DNA of 64,000 bases from Breoghania sp037026715 (GTDB lineage: Bacteria; Pseudomonadota; Alphaproteobacteria; Rhizobiales; Stappiaceae), in assembly GCF_037026715.1 (NCBI RefSeq), contig NZ_JBANCG010000006.1, positions 124,001 to 188,000 of the forward strand. The letters are read 5' to 3'. Each line of letters begins with the position of its first letter. Within the stretch, counting starts at the first letter, position 1. The notes below the pieces were generated by a model, which saw only the letters and a list, made by a program, of their open reading frames with translations, searched no databases and was not told where the DNA came from. This document shows, piece after piece, positions 53,045 through 63,387 of this stretch. A program made the position numbers and the translations under genes.

Positions 53045-53152
53045 TTGTCATCCCCGCGAAGGCGGGGATCCAGCAACCGCAGGGGGGAGGGGCTTCGGGC
53101 GCGAACGACGGTCTCTGGAATGCTGGATTCCCGCCTTCGTGGGAATGACAAA
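53045..53152. repeat. Intergenic inverted repeat, family D
   Basis: TTGTCATCCCCGCGAAGGCG and GGGATCCAG (53045-53074) and the inverted CTGGATTCCCGCCTTCGTGG with GAATGACAA (53123-53152) form about 29-base arms. It follows potF directly and accounts for much of the 316-base potF-potG gap. Confidence 0.75.
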
Positions 53153-53223
53153 TACCGGGCAGGCGGAACGAACCGCCCCGGTGGTTGGTTACCTTTTCGT
53201 CGCATTTCGACAGGGGTGGGGAT

Positions 53224-54369
53224 TTGGCCAAGAAACCGATCGGTCCGATCAGACGGACCTTTGCGCCGTGGGAAGATCCCGAAAAGCGGCCCTTCATCGA
53301 GTTCAGGAACGTCACCAAGCGGTTTGGGAACTTCACCGCTGTCGACAACCTGAGCCAGACGATCTACGAGCGCGAGTTCTTCGCGCTTCTCGGCGGCTCC
53401 GGCTGCGGCAAGACCACCCTCATGCGCATGCTGGCGGGTTTCGAGGCGCCCACCGAAGGCGAAATCCTTCTCGATGGCCAAAGCCTCGCCGGCGTGCCGC
53501 CCTACCGCCGCCCGGTCAACATGATGTTCCAGTCCTACGCGCTGTTTCCGCATATGAGCGTGGAAGCCAACATCGCCTTCGGTCTCAAGCAGGACGGTTT
53601 CCCGAAGGCCGAGATCGCCGACCGCGTCAAGGAGATGCTGCGGCTCGTCAAGTTGGAGCCCTTCGGCAAGCGCAAGCCGCATCAGCTTTCCGGCGGTCAG
53701 CGCCAGCGCGTGGCACTTGCCCGCTCGCTCGCCAAGCGCCCCAAGGTGCTGCTGCTCGATGAGCCGCTCGCCGCGCTCGACAAGAAGCTGCGCGAGGAAA
53801 CCCAGTTCGAGCTGATGGACCTGCAGATGGACCTCGGCATGACCTTCCTGATCGTGACCCACGATCAGGAGGAGGCTATGACGGTGGCTGACCGCATCGC
53901 GGTCATGGATGCCGGCCGCATCATCCAGGTCGCCACGCCCTCCGAAATCTACGAGAGCCCCAATTCGCGCTACGTGGCGGACTTCATCGGCGACATCAAC
54001 CTGATCGAGAGCAAGGTCATCGCCAAAAACGGCGAGACGACACGGCTCCATGCCACGGAACTCGGCATCGACTTCGACGTGGCCCAGACGACCGATGCCG
54101 ACATCGGTGACGACGTCGCCTTCGGCATCCGTCCGGAAAAGATCACCGTCTCGCTCGACAAGCCCGACGCGGCCTTCATGGTCCATGCCGAGATTTGGGA
54201 CATCGGCTATCTCGGCGATGTCTCCACGTTGCACTGCCGCACCGAGGAAGGCCACAACCTGCGCGCGGGCATTGCCAACGTCACGCGTCTGGTGGAGCGG
54301 CCGCTCACCTGGGACGACAAGATATGGATGACCTGGCGCAAGGATGCCGGCGTCATCCTCAGGCATTAG
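53224..54369 (+). CDS. potG: Polyamine ABC transporter ATP-binding protein
   Basis: The TTG at 53224 (MAKKPIGPIRRTF) has GGGGTGGGGAT upstream. In 381 residues it has Walker A LLGGSGCGKTTLMRML, the signature LSGGQRQRVALARSL, Walker B VLLLDEPLAALDKKL, and a C-terminal TOBE domain (VAFGIRPEKITVSL). It matches PotG/PotA. It powers import with potF, potH and potI. The lone GTG at 53185 would add 13 residues and is less likely. Confidence 0.93.
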   Translation: MAKKPIGPIRRTFAPWEDPEKRPFIEFRNVTKRFGNFTAVDNLSQTIYEREFFALLGGSGCGKTTLMRMLAGFEAPTEGEILLDGQSLAGVPPYRRPVNMMFQSYALFPHMSVEANIAFGLKQDGFPKAEIADRVKEMLRLVKLEPFGKRKPHQLSGGQRQRVALARSLAKRPKVLLLDEPLAALDKKLREETQFELMDLQMDLGMTFLIVTHDQEEAMTVADRIAVMDAGRIIQVATPSEIYESPNSRYVADFIGDINLIESKVIAKNGETTRLHATELGIDFDVAQTTDADIGDDVAFGIRPEKITVSLDKPDAAFMVHAEIWDIGYLGDVSTLHCRTEEGHNLRAGIANVTRLVERPLTWDDKIWMTWRKDAGVILRH

Positions 54370-54386
54370 GCGGGGAGGGCGCGGCC

Positions 54387-55313
54387 ATGCGTGCGTTTCT
54401 GGGCGTCCTCGGCCGGCGGCTGGCGAGCAGGTGGTGGGTCATCGGCGTGCCCTATGCCTGGCTGCTGTTCTTCTTCCTCGTGCCCTTCCTGATCGTCATC
54501 AAGATCTCGCTTTCGGGCGTGGCGATCGCCATCCCGCCCTATGTGCCGACGATCGATCTGGCTGAAGGCTGGGCGAGCATCCGCGACGCGATCTCGCAAT
54601 TCTCGTTCGATAACTACGTCTGGCTGACGGAGGACGACCTCTACTGGAAGTCCTACCTGTCGAGCGTGATCATCGCCGGCATTTCCACGGTCATCACGCT
54701 GGCGATCGGCTATCCGCTTGCCTACGGCATGACGCGGGCCAAGCCGGAATGGCGTCCGACGCTGGTGATGCTGGTGATCCTGCCGTTCTGGACGTCGTTC
54801 CTGATCCGCGTCTACGCCTGGATCGGCATCCTGAAGAACGAGGGACTGCTGAACCAGCTTCTGCTGTGGCTGGGCGTGATCCACGAGCCGCTGGTCATCC
54901 TCAACACCAATTGGGCAGTCTATATCGGCATCGTCTATTCCTACCTGCCCTTCATGGTGCTGCCGCTCTACGCGACGCTCGAAAAGCTCGACCTGAGCCT
55001 GCTGGAGGCGGCGGAGGACCTCGGCTGCCCGCCATGGAAGGCGTTCTGGCAGATCACCGTGCCGCTGTCCTTGCCGGGCGTTCTGGCTGGCTGTTTCCTG
55101 GTGTTCATCCCGGCGGTGGGCGAATTCGTCATCCCTGACATCCTCGGCGGCTCCGACACGCTGATGATCGGCAAGACGCTGTGGGTGGAATTCTTCCGCA
55201 ACCGCGACTGGCCGGTCTCCTCCGCCGTGGCCGTCATCCTGCTGCTGATCCTGGTGATCCCGATCGTGCTGTTCCAGAACCAGCAGCAGAAGATGCAGGA
55301 GCGGGACAAATGA
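54387..55313 (+). CDS. potH: Polyamine ABC transporter permease
   Basis: The 308-residue integral membrane protein has about six helices and the binding-protein-dependent transport motif SLLEAAEDLGCPPWKAFWQITVPL, quoted as LEAAEDLGCPPWKAFWQITV. FVFIPAVGEFVIPDILGG is typical of PotH. It starts 17 bases after potG. A 295-base gap with repeats separates it from potI, which is unusual because the two permeases are needed in equal amounts. Confidence 0.92.
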   Translation: MRAFLGVLGRRLASRWWVIGVPYAWLLFFFLVPFLIVIKISLSGVAIAIPPYVPTIDLAEGWASIRDAISQFSFDNYVWLTEDDLYWKSYLSSVIIAGISTVITLAIGYPLAYGMTRAKPEWRPTLVMLVILPFWTSFLIRVYAWIGILKNEGLLNQLLLWLGVIHEPLVILNTNWAVYIGIVYSYLPFMVLPLYATLEKLDLSLLEAAEDLGCPPWKAFWQITVPLSLPGVLAGCFLVFIPAVGEFVIPDILGGSDTLMIGKTLWVEFFRNRDWPVSSAVAVILLLILVIPIVLFQNQQQKMQERDK

Positions 55314-55336
55314 GGCGCTTGCTCCGGAAGTCGCCC

Positions 55337-55550
55337 CTTGCACCCCTCTCCCCCCTTGCGGGGAAGATGTCACGCGAAGGCGTGACAGAGGGGGGCAGGC
55401 GGCAGGTTCGGTATGTGCGGCTCACCCCCACCCCCAACCCCTCCCCTCAAGGGGGAGGGGAGCAGGGGCTCTGTGCGTATGGCAGATCTTCTCGGCACGG
55501 CGCAAATCAGTCCCCCTCCCCCTTGAGGGGAGGGGTTAGGGGTGGGGGTA
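55337..55550. repeat. Composite repeat: family A unit (copy 3) joined to family B (copy 2)
   Basis: A family A unit (55337-55396) and a GGCGGCAGGTTCGGTATG-type spacer lead straight into family B arms (55424-55460 and 55511-55550). In copy 1 of A (14872-15014) the same spacer leads to an inverted A unit instead. It lies between potH and potI. Confidence 0.8.
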
Positions 55551-55608
55551 CCCTGTCGTCCGAAAAGCCCCCGCGCCCCGCGCATCGCAGCAATCGCGAG
55601 GTCAAGCC

Positions 55609-56430
55609 ATGAATCGCGGGCCGTCCTGGTTCAACGTCACCTCCATCGTGCTCGGCTTTTCCTTCCTCTACTTGCCGATCGTGATCCTGGTGATCTTCTC
55701 CTTCAACGCCTCGCGGCTGGTCACGGTGTGGGGTGGCTTCTCCACGAAGTGGTATGGCGAACTTCTGCACAACCAGCAGCTGCTCGACGCCGCCTGGGTG
55801 ACGTTGCGCGTCGGCTTTGCCGCCGCCACCATCGCCACGGTGCTTGGCACCATCGGCGCGCTGGTGCTTGCGCGCATGGGGCGTTTTCTCGGCCGCTCGC
55901 TGTTTTCCGGCATGATCTACGCGCCGCTCGTCATGCCGGACGTCATCCTCGGCCTGTCGCTGCTCTTGCTGTTCGTCGCCATCAATCAGGATCGCGGCTT
56001 CTGGACGGTGATGCTCGCCCATACCACGTTCTGCATGTGCTACGTGGCCGTGGTCGTGCAGTCGCGCCTCGTCGGCTTCGACCGGTCGCTGGAGGAAGCG
56101 GCGATGGATCTCGGTTGCCCGCCGGTGAAGACCTTCTTCCTCATTACCCTGCCGCTTATCCTGCCGGGCGTATTGGCGGGCTGGATGCTGGCCTTCACCC
56201 TGTCGCTCGATGACCTTGTCATCGCGAGCTTCACCACCGGGCCGGGCGCCACCACGCTGCCGATGAAGATCTACAGCCAGGTCCGCCTCGGCGTGACGCC
56301 GGAAATCAACGCGGTGTGCACGATCCTGGTGGGACTCGTCACCGTCGGCGTGGTGACGGCCTCGATCCTCACCAAGCGTCGCGAGGTTCGCCGCCAACGC
56401 GACGAACAGCTCGCCGCCGCCGCGCCCTGA
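55609..56430 (+). CDS. potI: Polyamine ABC transporter permease
   Basis: The 273-residue protein has six predicted membrane helices and the EAA-type loop SLEEAAMDLGCPPVKTFFLI, matching PotI. The N-terminal SIVLGFSFLYLPIVILVIFS and the C-terminal TLSLDDLVIASFTTGPGATT are typical. It is the last gene of the pot operon. A ribosome-binding GCGAGG sequence precedes the ATG. The C-terminus is charged and cytoplasmic. Confidence 0.92.
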   Translation: MNRGPSWFNVTSIVLGFSFLYLPIVILVIFSFNASRLVTVWGGFSTKWYGELLHNQQLLDAAWVTLRVGFAAATIATVLGTIGALVLARMGRFLGRSLFSGMIYAPLVMPDVILGLSLLLLFVAINQDRGFWTVMLAHTTFCMCYVAVVVQSRLVGFDRSLEEAAMDLGCPPVKTFFLITLPLILPGVLAGWMLAFTLSLDDLVIASFTTGPGATTLPMKIYSQVRLGVTPEINAVCTILVGLVTVGVVTASILTKRREVRRQRDEQLAAAAP

Positions 56431-56530
56431 TCATCCGCAGAAAGATGCGCGGCCGGCGCCGTGTCATGGCCGAGGGGCCCTGATCTGGGTCTGGTTCGTC
56501 GGCCCCCGGCAATTGGGGTCGATCTTTCCA

Positions 56531-56661
56531 GTGTCATCCCGGACGCGATGCGGTGCGAAGTACCGCTTCGCTGATCCGGGATCTCTGACGGCGGGCATCG
56601 AAGGGATGATCCCGGGTCCGCGCAGCCGCACTGACGTGCCGCGGAGCGCCCGGGACGACGC
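56531..56661. repeat. Intergenic imperfect inverted repeat, family F
   Basis: GTGTCATCCCGGACGCGATG, then GATCCGGGATC..., with the inverse GATCCCGGGTCCGCGCAGCC and GCCCGGGACGACGC at the other end. It follows potI and lies before the convergent AsmA-family gene. It makes up most of the 294-base gap. The TCATCCCGGACG-type element is common in alphaproteobacteria, as I recall. Confidence 0.6.
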
Positions 56662-56724
56662 TGGAGAGTTCATGTCATGAAGCGGGGAAATGAGCCCGCC
56701 GCCACAAAGGCCGCGCCGCCGTGA

Positions 56725-58632
56725 CTATCGCACCGGCTGTTCCGCCTCCTGCGTCGCCGCGTCCTTCTTCTCCTCGATCATGCGGTTCACGTCGGGCAGG
56801 AACTGCGGGGCGGCCAGCGGGCCGCGCACGAGAAAGGGAATGGCGGCCGGTGGGGTCGCCTTGTGCGTCGCAAGACCCGTCAGGCCGATCGTCCATTCGG
56901 GAAGCGAGGCGCGGCCGTCCGCGCTCACCGACAAATCGCCGCTCGTGGCCTCCGCGCGGGTGAAGGTCGCGATGCCGTCGGCGATGGTCGCCGCGATCCG
57001 CATCTTGTCGAAGGTGGTGCGTCCGCCGTCGGACCCGGTTTCCGGTAGCGCAGCGGGGGTAGGGGCGTCCGCCGCGGCCTTACCGCTTCCAGGTGTGGTT
57101 GCCGCATCTGGTGCGTGCTGCGTTGCGTCGGAGTCGTTGGCGCTGTCTTCGGGCGTGCGGGCCTGTGCCGTGAACGTGTCGATCGCCTTGGCGAGATCGA
57201 AGCCGGAAAGAACGAGCCCGTCGGCGGTGACGTCCAGCCGCCCCCTCGCGGTTTCCGCCAGCGCGGCGAGGTCGCGCCCCGTCGCCGACAGGGCGAGCGT
57301 TCCCTCCGCCGTGCCGGCGACCGGGCGTGCTTTCCACGTATCGAGCGGCAGGGCGCCCAGATCGATGTGGCGGGCCGTCATGTCGCCAGTGACCTGGACG
57401 GACTTGACGGCGCCCGTCTGTGCCCCGTCTTGATGCTCCACCGTCGCCGAAAGCCGGGCGGCGATGCTGCCGCCGTAAAGCACCGCTTCGCCGATCTCCA
57501 GCGCCATGTTGCCTTCGCGGATCAGGAAGGAGGCGGCCGTCTGGCCGATGCGGGCCACGCCGATGCGTACCTGCCGGGCGGAGAGCTGCACGTCGATGTC
57601 CGCCGCCGCCAATTCCGCGACCGGCACCGTATAACGCTCCGTCTCGTCCATCCCCGCCGCGCGCAGCCATTCGGAGAAATAGCCGGAAAGATCGAGCTTC
57701 TCGAAATCCAGCGTGCCCTGAAGCGAGGGGCGCTCTCCGCGCCAGTCGAACGCAAGCAGCCCCTTGCCCACATTGCCGTCGAGCTCGACGGTGGCCTGGT
57801 CGAGCACCACGCCGTCGGCATTGGCGCGCGCCTCGCAGTCGAGCTGGAACGGGCCGAGCGTCGCTCCCTCGCCGGGGCTGCGTCCGGTCCAGGTCATCAG
57901 CCGGCGCAGGTTCGGCACGGTGACGGAGGCCTTGCCGTTCGCCTGCAGGTTGCCCGGGCCCACCAGCACACCTTCGAAGTCGGCGCGAAGCGGTGTCGAG
58001 GTCACCGACAGGTTTAGGCTGGCCTTGCCTTGGCCGCCGAAGACAGCGGTATCGGAGAGGCCGGCGCGCAGTTCCACCGGTTCCTCGTGCCAGATGAAGG
58101 AGGCCGACAGCGCCGCCTCGCCGCGTGCGCCGGGCCAGGTCAGCGTGCCGTTGATGGCGGTGACGTGCTCCGGCCGGCGGCCGGGCGCCAGAATGGTGAA
58201 GCTGCCGTCACGGATGCGCAGGTCGTTGGCGGCAAACGGCCATTGCGAGGGATCCTTGCGCAGGGCGGAAATCGCGAAGACGGACGAACCGGCCTCCGCG
58301 ACGATCTTGGGCTTGTCGAGCAGGAAGCGCGACAGCACGATCTGACCCTTGAGAAGCGGCAGCCACCGGACTTCCGCTTCCACGGCGTCGAAATGGGCCG
58401 ACATCTTTTCGCGCGCGTTGTGCGCGCGCACGTCGGGCAGCACCACCGAAAGGCCGGCTGCGAAGGTCACGTGCGGCCGGCCCCCGACCTCCACATCCGC
58501 GCCGAGCCAGTCGGACAGAACGGCGGCGATGCGCTCCTTGGCGATCTCCGTGGAGACGAGCAGCGGCAGCGCCGCGAAGAAAGCGGCGATCACCATGATC
58601 ACGAGACTGGCGGCGATCAGCCAGCGTTTCAT
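56725..58632 (-). CDS. AsmA-family protein
   Basis: ATG 58632 (MKRWLIAASLVIMVIAAFFA) starts the 635-residue protein with a single N-terminal membrane anchor and a large periplasmic part. The AsmA-like features are the N-terminal VLSDWLGADVEVGGRPHVTF and the repeated beta-strand blocks such as VTFAAGLSVVLPDVRAHNAR, and the C-terminal AsmA-like LRGDLDVTADGLVLSGFDLA. AsmA proteins are bridge-like lipid-transfer proteins, which affect outer membrane biogenesis. A low-complexity linker (APDAATTPGSGKAAADAPTP) is near residue 530. It converges on potI. Confidence 0.85.
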   Translation of the reverse strand: MKRWLIAASLVIMVIAAFFAALPLLVSTEIAKERIAAVLSDWLGADVEVGGRPHVTFAAGLSVVLPDVRAHNAREKMSAHFDAVEAEVRWLPLLKGQIVLSRFLLDKPKIVAEAGSSVFAISALRKDPSQWPFAANDLRIRDGSFTILAPGRRPEHVTAINGTLTWPGARGEAALSASFIWHEEPVELRAGLSDTAVFGGQGKASLNLSVTSTPLRADFEGVLVGPGNLQANGKASVTVPNLRRLMTWTGRSPGEGATLGPFQLDCEARANADGVVLDQATVELDGNVGKGLLAFDWRGERPSLQGTLDFEKLDLSGYFSEWLRAAGMDETERYTVPVAELAAADIDVQLSARQVRIGVARIGQTAASFLIREGNMALEIGEAVLYGGSIAARLSATVEHQDGAQTGAVKSVQVTGDMTARHIDLGALPLDTWKARPVAGTAEGTLALSATGRDLAALAETARGRLDVTADGLVLSGFDLAKAIDTFTAQARTPEDSANDSDATQHAPDAATTPGSGKAAADAPTPAALPETGSDGGRTTFDKMRIAATIADGIATFTRAEATSGDLSVSADGRASLPEWTIGLTGLATHKATPPAAIPFLVRGPLAAPQFLPDVNRMIEEKKDAATQEAEQPVR

Positions 58633-58849
58633 CGATATTCCCTGCAATCGCACGATACTGCGCCGAAACGGCGGCATAGAAACTCTCGTGCGCAACCGCA
58701 AGCGGTTTGTTGCACCGCTGCGTGCTTGTCCGCTTGAATTGACAATGCTAATCGAAACGCATCGTGCTCAAGCGAAAGCTTGGACGCTGAAGTGGCCTGA
58801 GGAGGCGCCATTTCCCGCGTCGGATTGAGTCGGCACCTGGGAGGATCGC

Positions 58850-60808
<1,959 letters not shown>

Positions 60809-61170
60809 CCGCGCACATTCCGGCTTTTTGCCCCGGTTTGTCATCTGCGGCTGCGCGCAAGCGGCGAGGCGTGTCCGGTCCTGAGCGAAGCGGAGACGCA
60901 GCGCTTCGCGGACGCGTCGGCATGTCCGCCAGGCACCGGCTGAAATGCCGTAACGTCATTTATCCGCCGTTGTGGAATGCCGTATCACTCCCGCGAAATT
61001 CGGCTGAAATTTTTCTTCAATGCCCGTATTTTCCGCAATGTATCAACGGGCTGTAAACCTGCGTCTCGTTACATTGATCCTGGTAAGGTCGGACGGACCC
61101 TCGCTATGGCCGGGGTAGGTCTGGCGGTCGTAAGTACGGGCGATCCTGCGGGGGACGGGGGCATGGGCGT
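60809..61170. other. Gene-free region between acetoacetyl-CoA synthetase and the GGDEF-EAL gene
   Basis: No ORF with family resemblance is visible. A/T-rich DNA around 60950-61080 (AAATTTTTCTTCAATGCC) probably holds the promoter of the GGDEF-EAL gene. Just before 61171 it is G-rich, including GCGGGGGACGGGGG. I saw no convincing terminator for the synthetase. Confidence 0.4.
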
Positions 61171-63387
61171 GTGGTGAAGCGCAGCGGCAGAATGCGCAGA
61201 GTCTTTCGGCTGCCGCGATTCAGCCGTTTCGGCATCAGCATGCGGGTACGGTTCATTCTGCTTGTCGTCGGGCTGTTCGCCGGTCTGACCGTGACGATGA
61301 TCGTCGCCGCGAGCTATGTCGACCTGCGCGAGGAAGAGAAAAAGGCGATCGACAACGCCACGACGTTGGCCAAGACCATAAGCCGGCTCGCCGTTCCGCA
61401 CCTGCTCCACCACCAGTATCGGACGCTCGAAAAGGAACTGGAGAGCATTGCCGCTGATCCGTACGTCCACCGCGCGGAAGTCTATGATCCGTCCGATGAC
61501 CTGAGAATAGACGGTGATCCCCGCCACTCCTTCATGGACAGCGCCGCACCTTCCTCGGTGATCAGGGACGTGTTGACCTCCGGGTATCGTCAGGTGCGGC
61601 TCACGGACGGCATGGTCGAGATCGCGCTGCCCGTGGTCGCGCGGGAGGGGGAGCCGCCCGTCGGCGTCGCCTTCGTCGCCATGGTCCGTCCCGATGCCGC
61701 GGACGTCGTGCGCACGATCTGGCAACGCAACGCGCTCATCGCGATCTTTCTCATCGCCGGCGCCATGCCGCTCACCTTTCATTTCGGCAACGGCTTCCTG
61801 CGCCCCGTCCGCCACCTTACGCGGGTGGCCCACCGGGTCAGCGCGGGGGATTTCGATGCGCCCTTTCCGGTGGACCGCAAGGACGAGATCGGCGTTCTGG
61901 CGCGCGCCTATTCGGAAATGGTCAACACCATCCGCGGCAATCTTGAACGCATCCATCAGCTGGCCTTCATCGACAGCGTCACCAAGCTGTGTAACCGCGA
62001 ATGCTTTCGCGGTGAGATGGAGCAGGTCATCGCGCGGGCTGAGCGTGTGGCGGATACCTTCGCCGTGCTTTTCGTCGATCTCGATCGGTTCAAGCGCGTC
62101 AACGACACGTATGGTCACGATGTCGGCGACAAGCTGCTCGCGGCCGTCGCGCGCGGGCTGACAGTCACCATTTGCGGATCGGAGGCCGGGGTCTCGCCGA
62201 CCCGGGGGGCGACACACGAGGCCCGCCTGCCGATAACGGCGCGGGGCCCGGTCGTCGCGCGCCTGGGCGGAGACGAGTTCGCGGTCTTTCTGCCCGGCTG
62301 CCGTTCCCCGGAGGCGGCCGGTCTGGTCGCAGAGGCGGTTCTCGGCGCGGTGCGCAACACCGGCGCCGTCGACGGCATTCCCATTGCGGTGGGGGCCAGC
62401 ATCGGCATCGCGCTCTATCCGCGTGACGGGCGCACCTACACAACCCTGCTGAAGAATGCCGACATCGCCATGTACGCTGCCAAGAAGGCCGGCGGCATGG
62501 GCTATTCCTACTACAACGCCGAGATAGACCGCGCCGCGGCCGATCGTGTGCGGCTGGAAACCGAACTCCAGGAGGCGGTCTCCAGGGGCGAACTGGTCCT
62601 TCACTACCAGCCGCAGGTGAGCGCCAGAACGGGCGATCTTGTGGGCGTGGAGGCGCTCTTGCGCTGGAACCATCCCCAGCGCGGGCTGATCGGACCCGGA
62701 GCCTTCATCGATCTAGCGGAGGAAACCGGTCTTATCGTGGAGATCGGGCGGTGGGTTCTGCGCGATGCCTGCCAGCAGGGTGCGCGCTGGCATGCCGCCG
62801 GCCGCCGCCTGCGCGTCGCCGTCAACATCTCCATGGCACAGTTCCGCGATCCGGAAGGTTTTTCGGCCATGGTCATCGGCGTTCTGGAGGAAACCGGGCT
62901 GCCGCCCTCGCTTCTGGAGCTGGAAATCACCGAATCCATGGCGATGCGCGATGCGACGGAAATCGCCCGTGTGGTCGACCCGCTGCGCGAGGCTGGCATT
63001 CGCTTCGCCATTGACGATTTCGGCACCGGCTATTCCAGCCTCGCGCATCTCACGCGCCTGCCCTTCGACATCTTCAAGATCGACCGCAACTTCACCGCCG
63101 GCATCGGCTCCGACCAGAGCGCGGAGGTCATCGTCCAGACGATTCTCGCCATGGCCCGCAGCCTCGATTACGAGACCGTGGCCGAAGGCGTGGAGACGAC
63201 GGAGCAGCTCGCTTTCCTGACGCACAACGGCTGCACCATGGCGCAGGGCTATCTTGTCGGAAAGCCGATGTCGCTCGCCGACATGGAAGCCTGGATGAAG
63301 ACGGGCTGGTCCGGTTCGCAAGAGACCGCCGGTTCTGGTACGGCCACGCGCGAGGAGGCGGAACTCGACCCCGTGCTAGGCTCCTGA
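61171..63387 (+). CDS. Membrane GGDEF-EAL protein (cyclic di-GMP turnover)
   Basis: The 738-residue protein begins at GTG 61171 (GTG 61174 and ATG 61192 are in-frame options). A membrane helix (about 22-45), a periplasmic sensor region, a second helix (near 190) and a HAMP domain come first. GGDEF (residue about 366, in VARLGGDEFAVFLPG) and EAL (EALLRW, about 494; then IDDFGTGYSSLAHL and TVAEGVETTEQL) are both intact. Between the GGDEF metal site and GGDEF motif there is an insertion (EAGVSPTRGATHEARLPITA). Its 3' end overlaps the ftsH-like gene by 12 bases. Confidence 0.9.
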   Translation: MVKRSGRMRRVFRLPRFSRFGISMRVRFILLVVGLFAGLTVTMIVAASYVDLREEEKKAIDNATTLAKTISRLAVPHLLHHQYRTLEKELESIAADPYVHRAEVYDPSDDLRIDGDPRHSFMDSAAPSSVIRDVLTSGYRQVRLTDGMVEIALPVVAREGEPPVGVAFVAMVRPDAADVVRTIWQRNALIAIFLIAGAMPLTFHFGNGFLRPVRHLTRVAHRVSAGDFDAPFPVDRKDEIGVLARAYSEMVNTIRGNLERIHQLAFIDSVTKLCNRECFRGEMEQVIARAERVADTFAVLFVDLDRFKRVNDTYGHDVGDKLLAAVARGLTVTICGSEAGVSPTRGATHEARLPITARGPVVARLGGDEFAVFLPGCRSPEAAGLVAEAVLGAVRNTGAVDGIPIAVGASIGIALYPRDGRTYTTLLKNADIAMYAAKKAGGMGYSYYNAEIDRAAADRVRLETELQEAVSRGELVLHYQPQVSARTGDLVGVEALLRWNHPQRGLIGPGAFIDLAEETGLIVEIGRWVLRDACQQGARWHAAGRRLRVAVNISMAQFRDPEGFSAMVIGVLEETGLPPSLLELEITESMAMRDATEIARVVDPLREAGIRFAIDDFGTGYSSLAHLTRLPFDIFKIDRNFTAGIGSDQSAEVIVQTILAMARSLDYETVAEGVETTEQLAFLTHNGCTMAQGYLVGKPMSLADMEAWMKTGWSGSQETAGSGTATREEAELDPVLGS

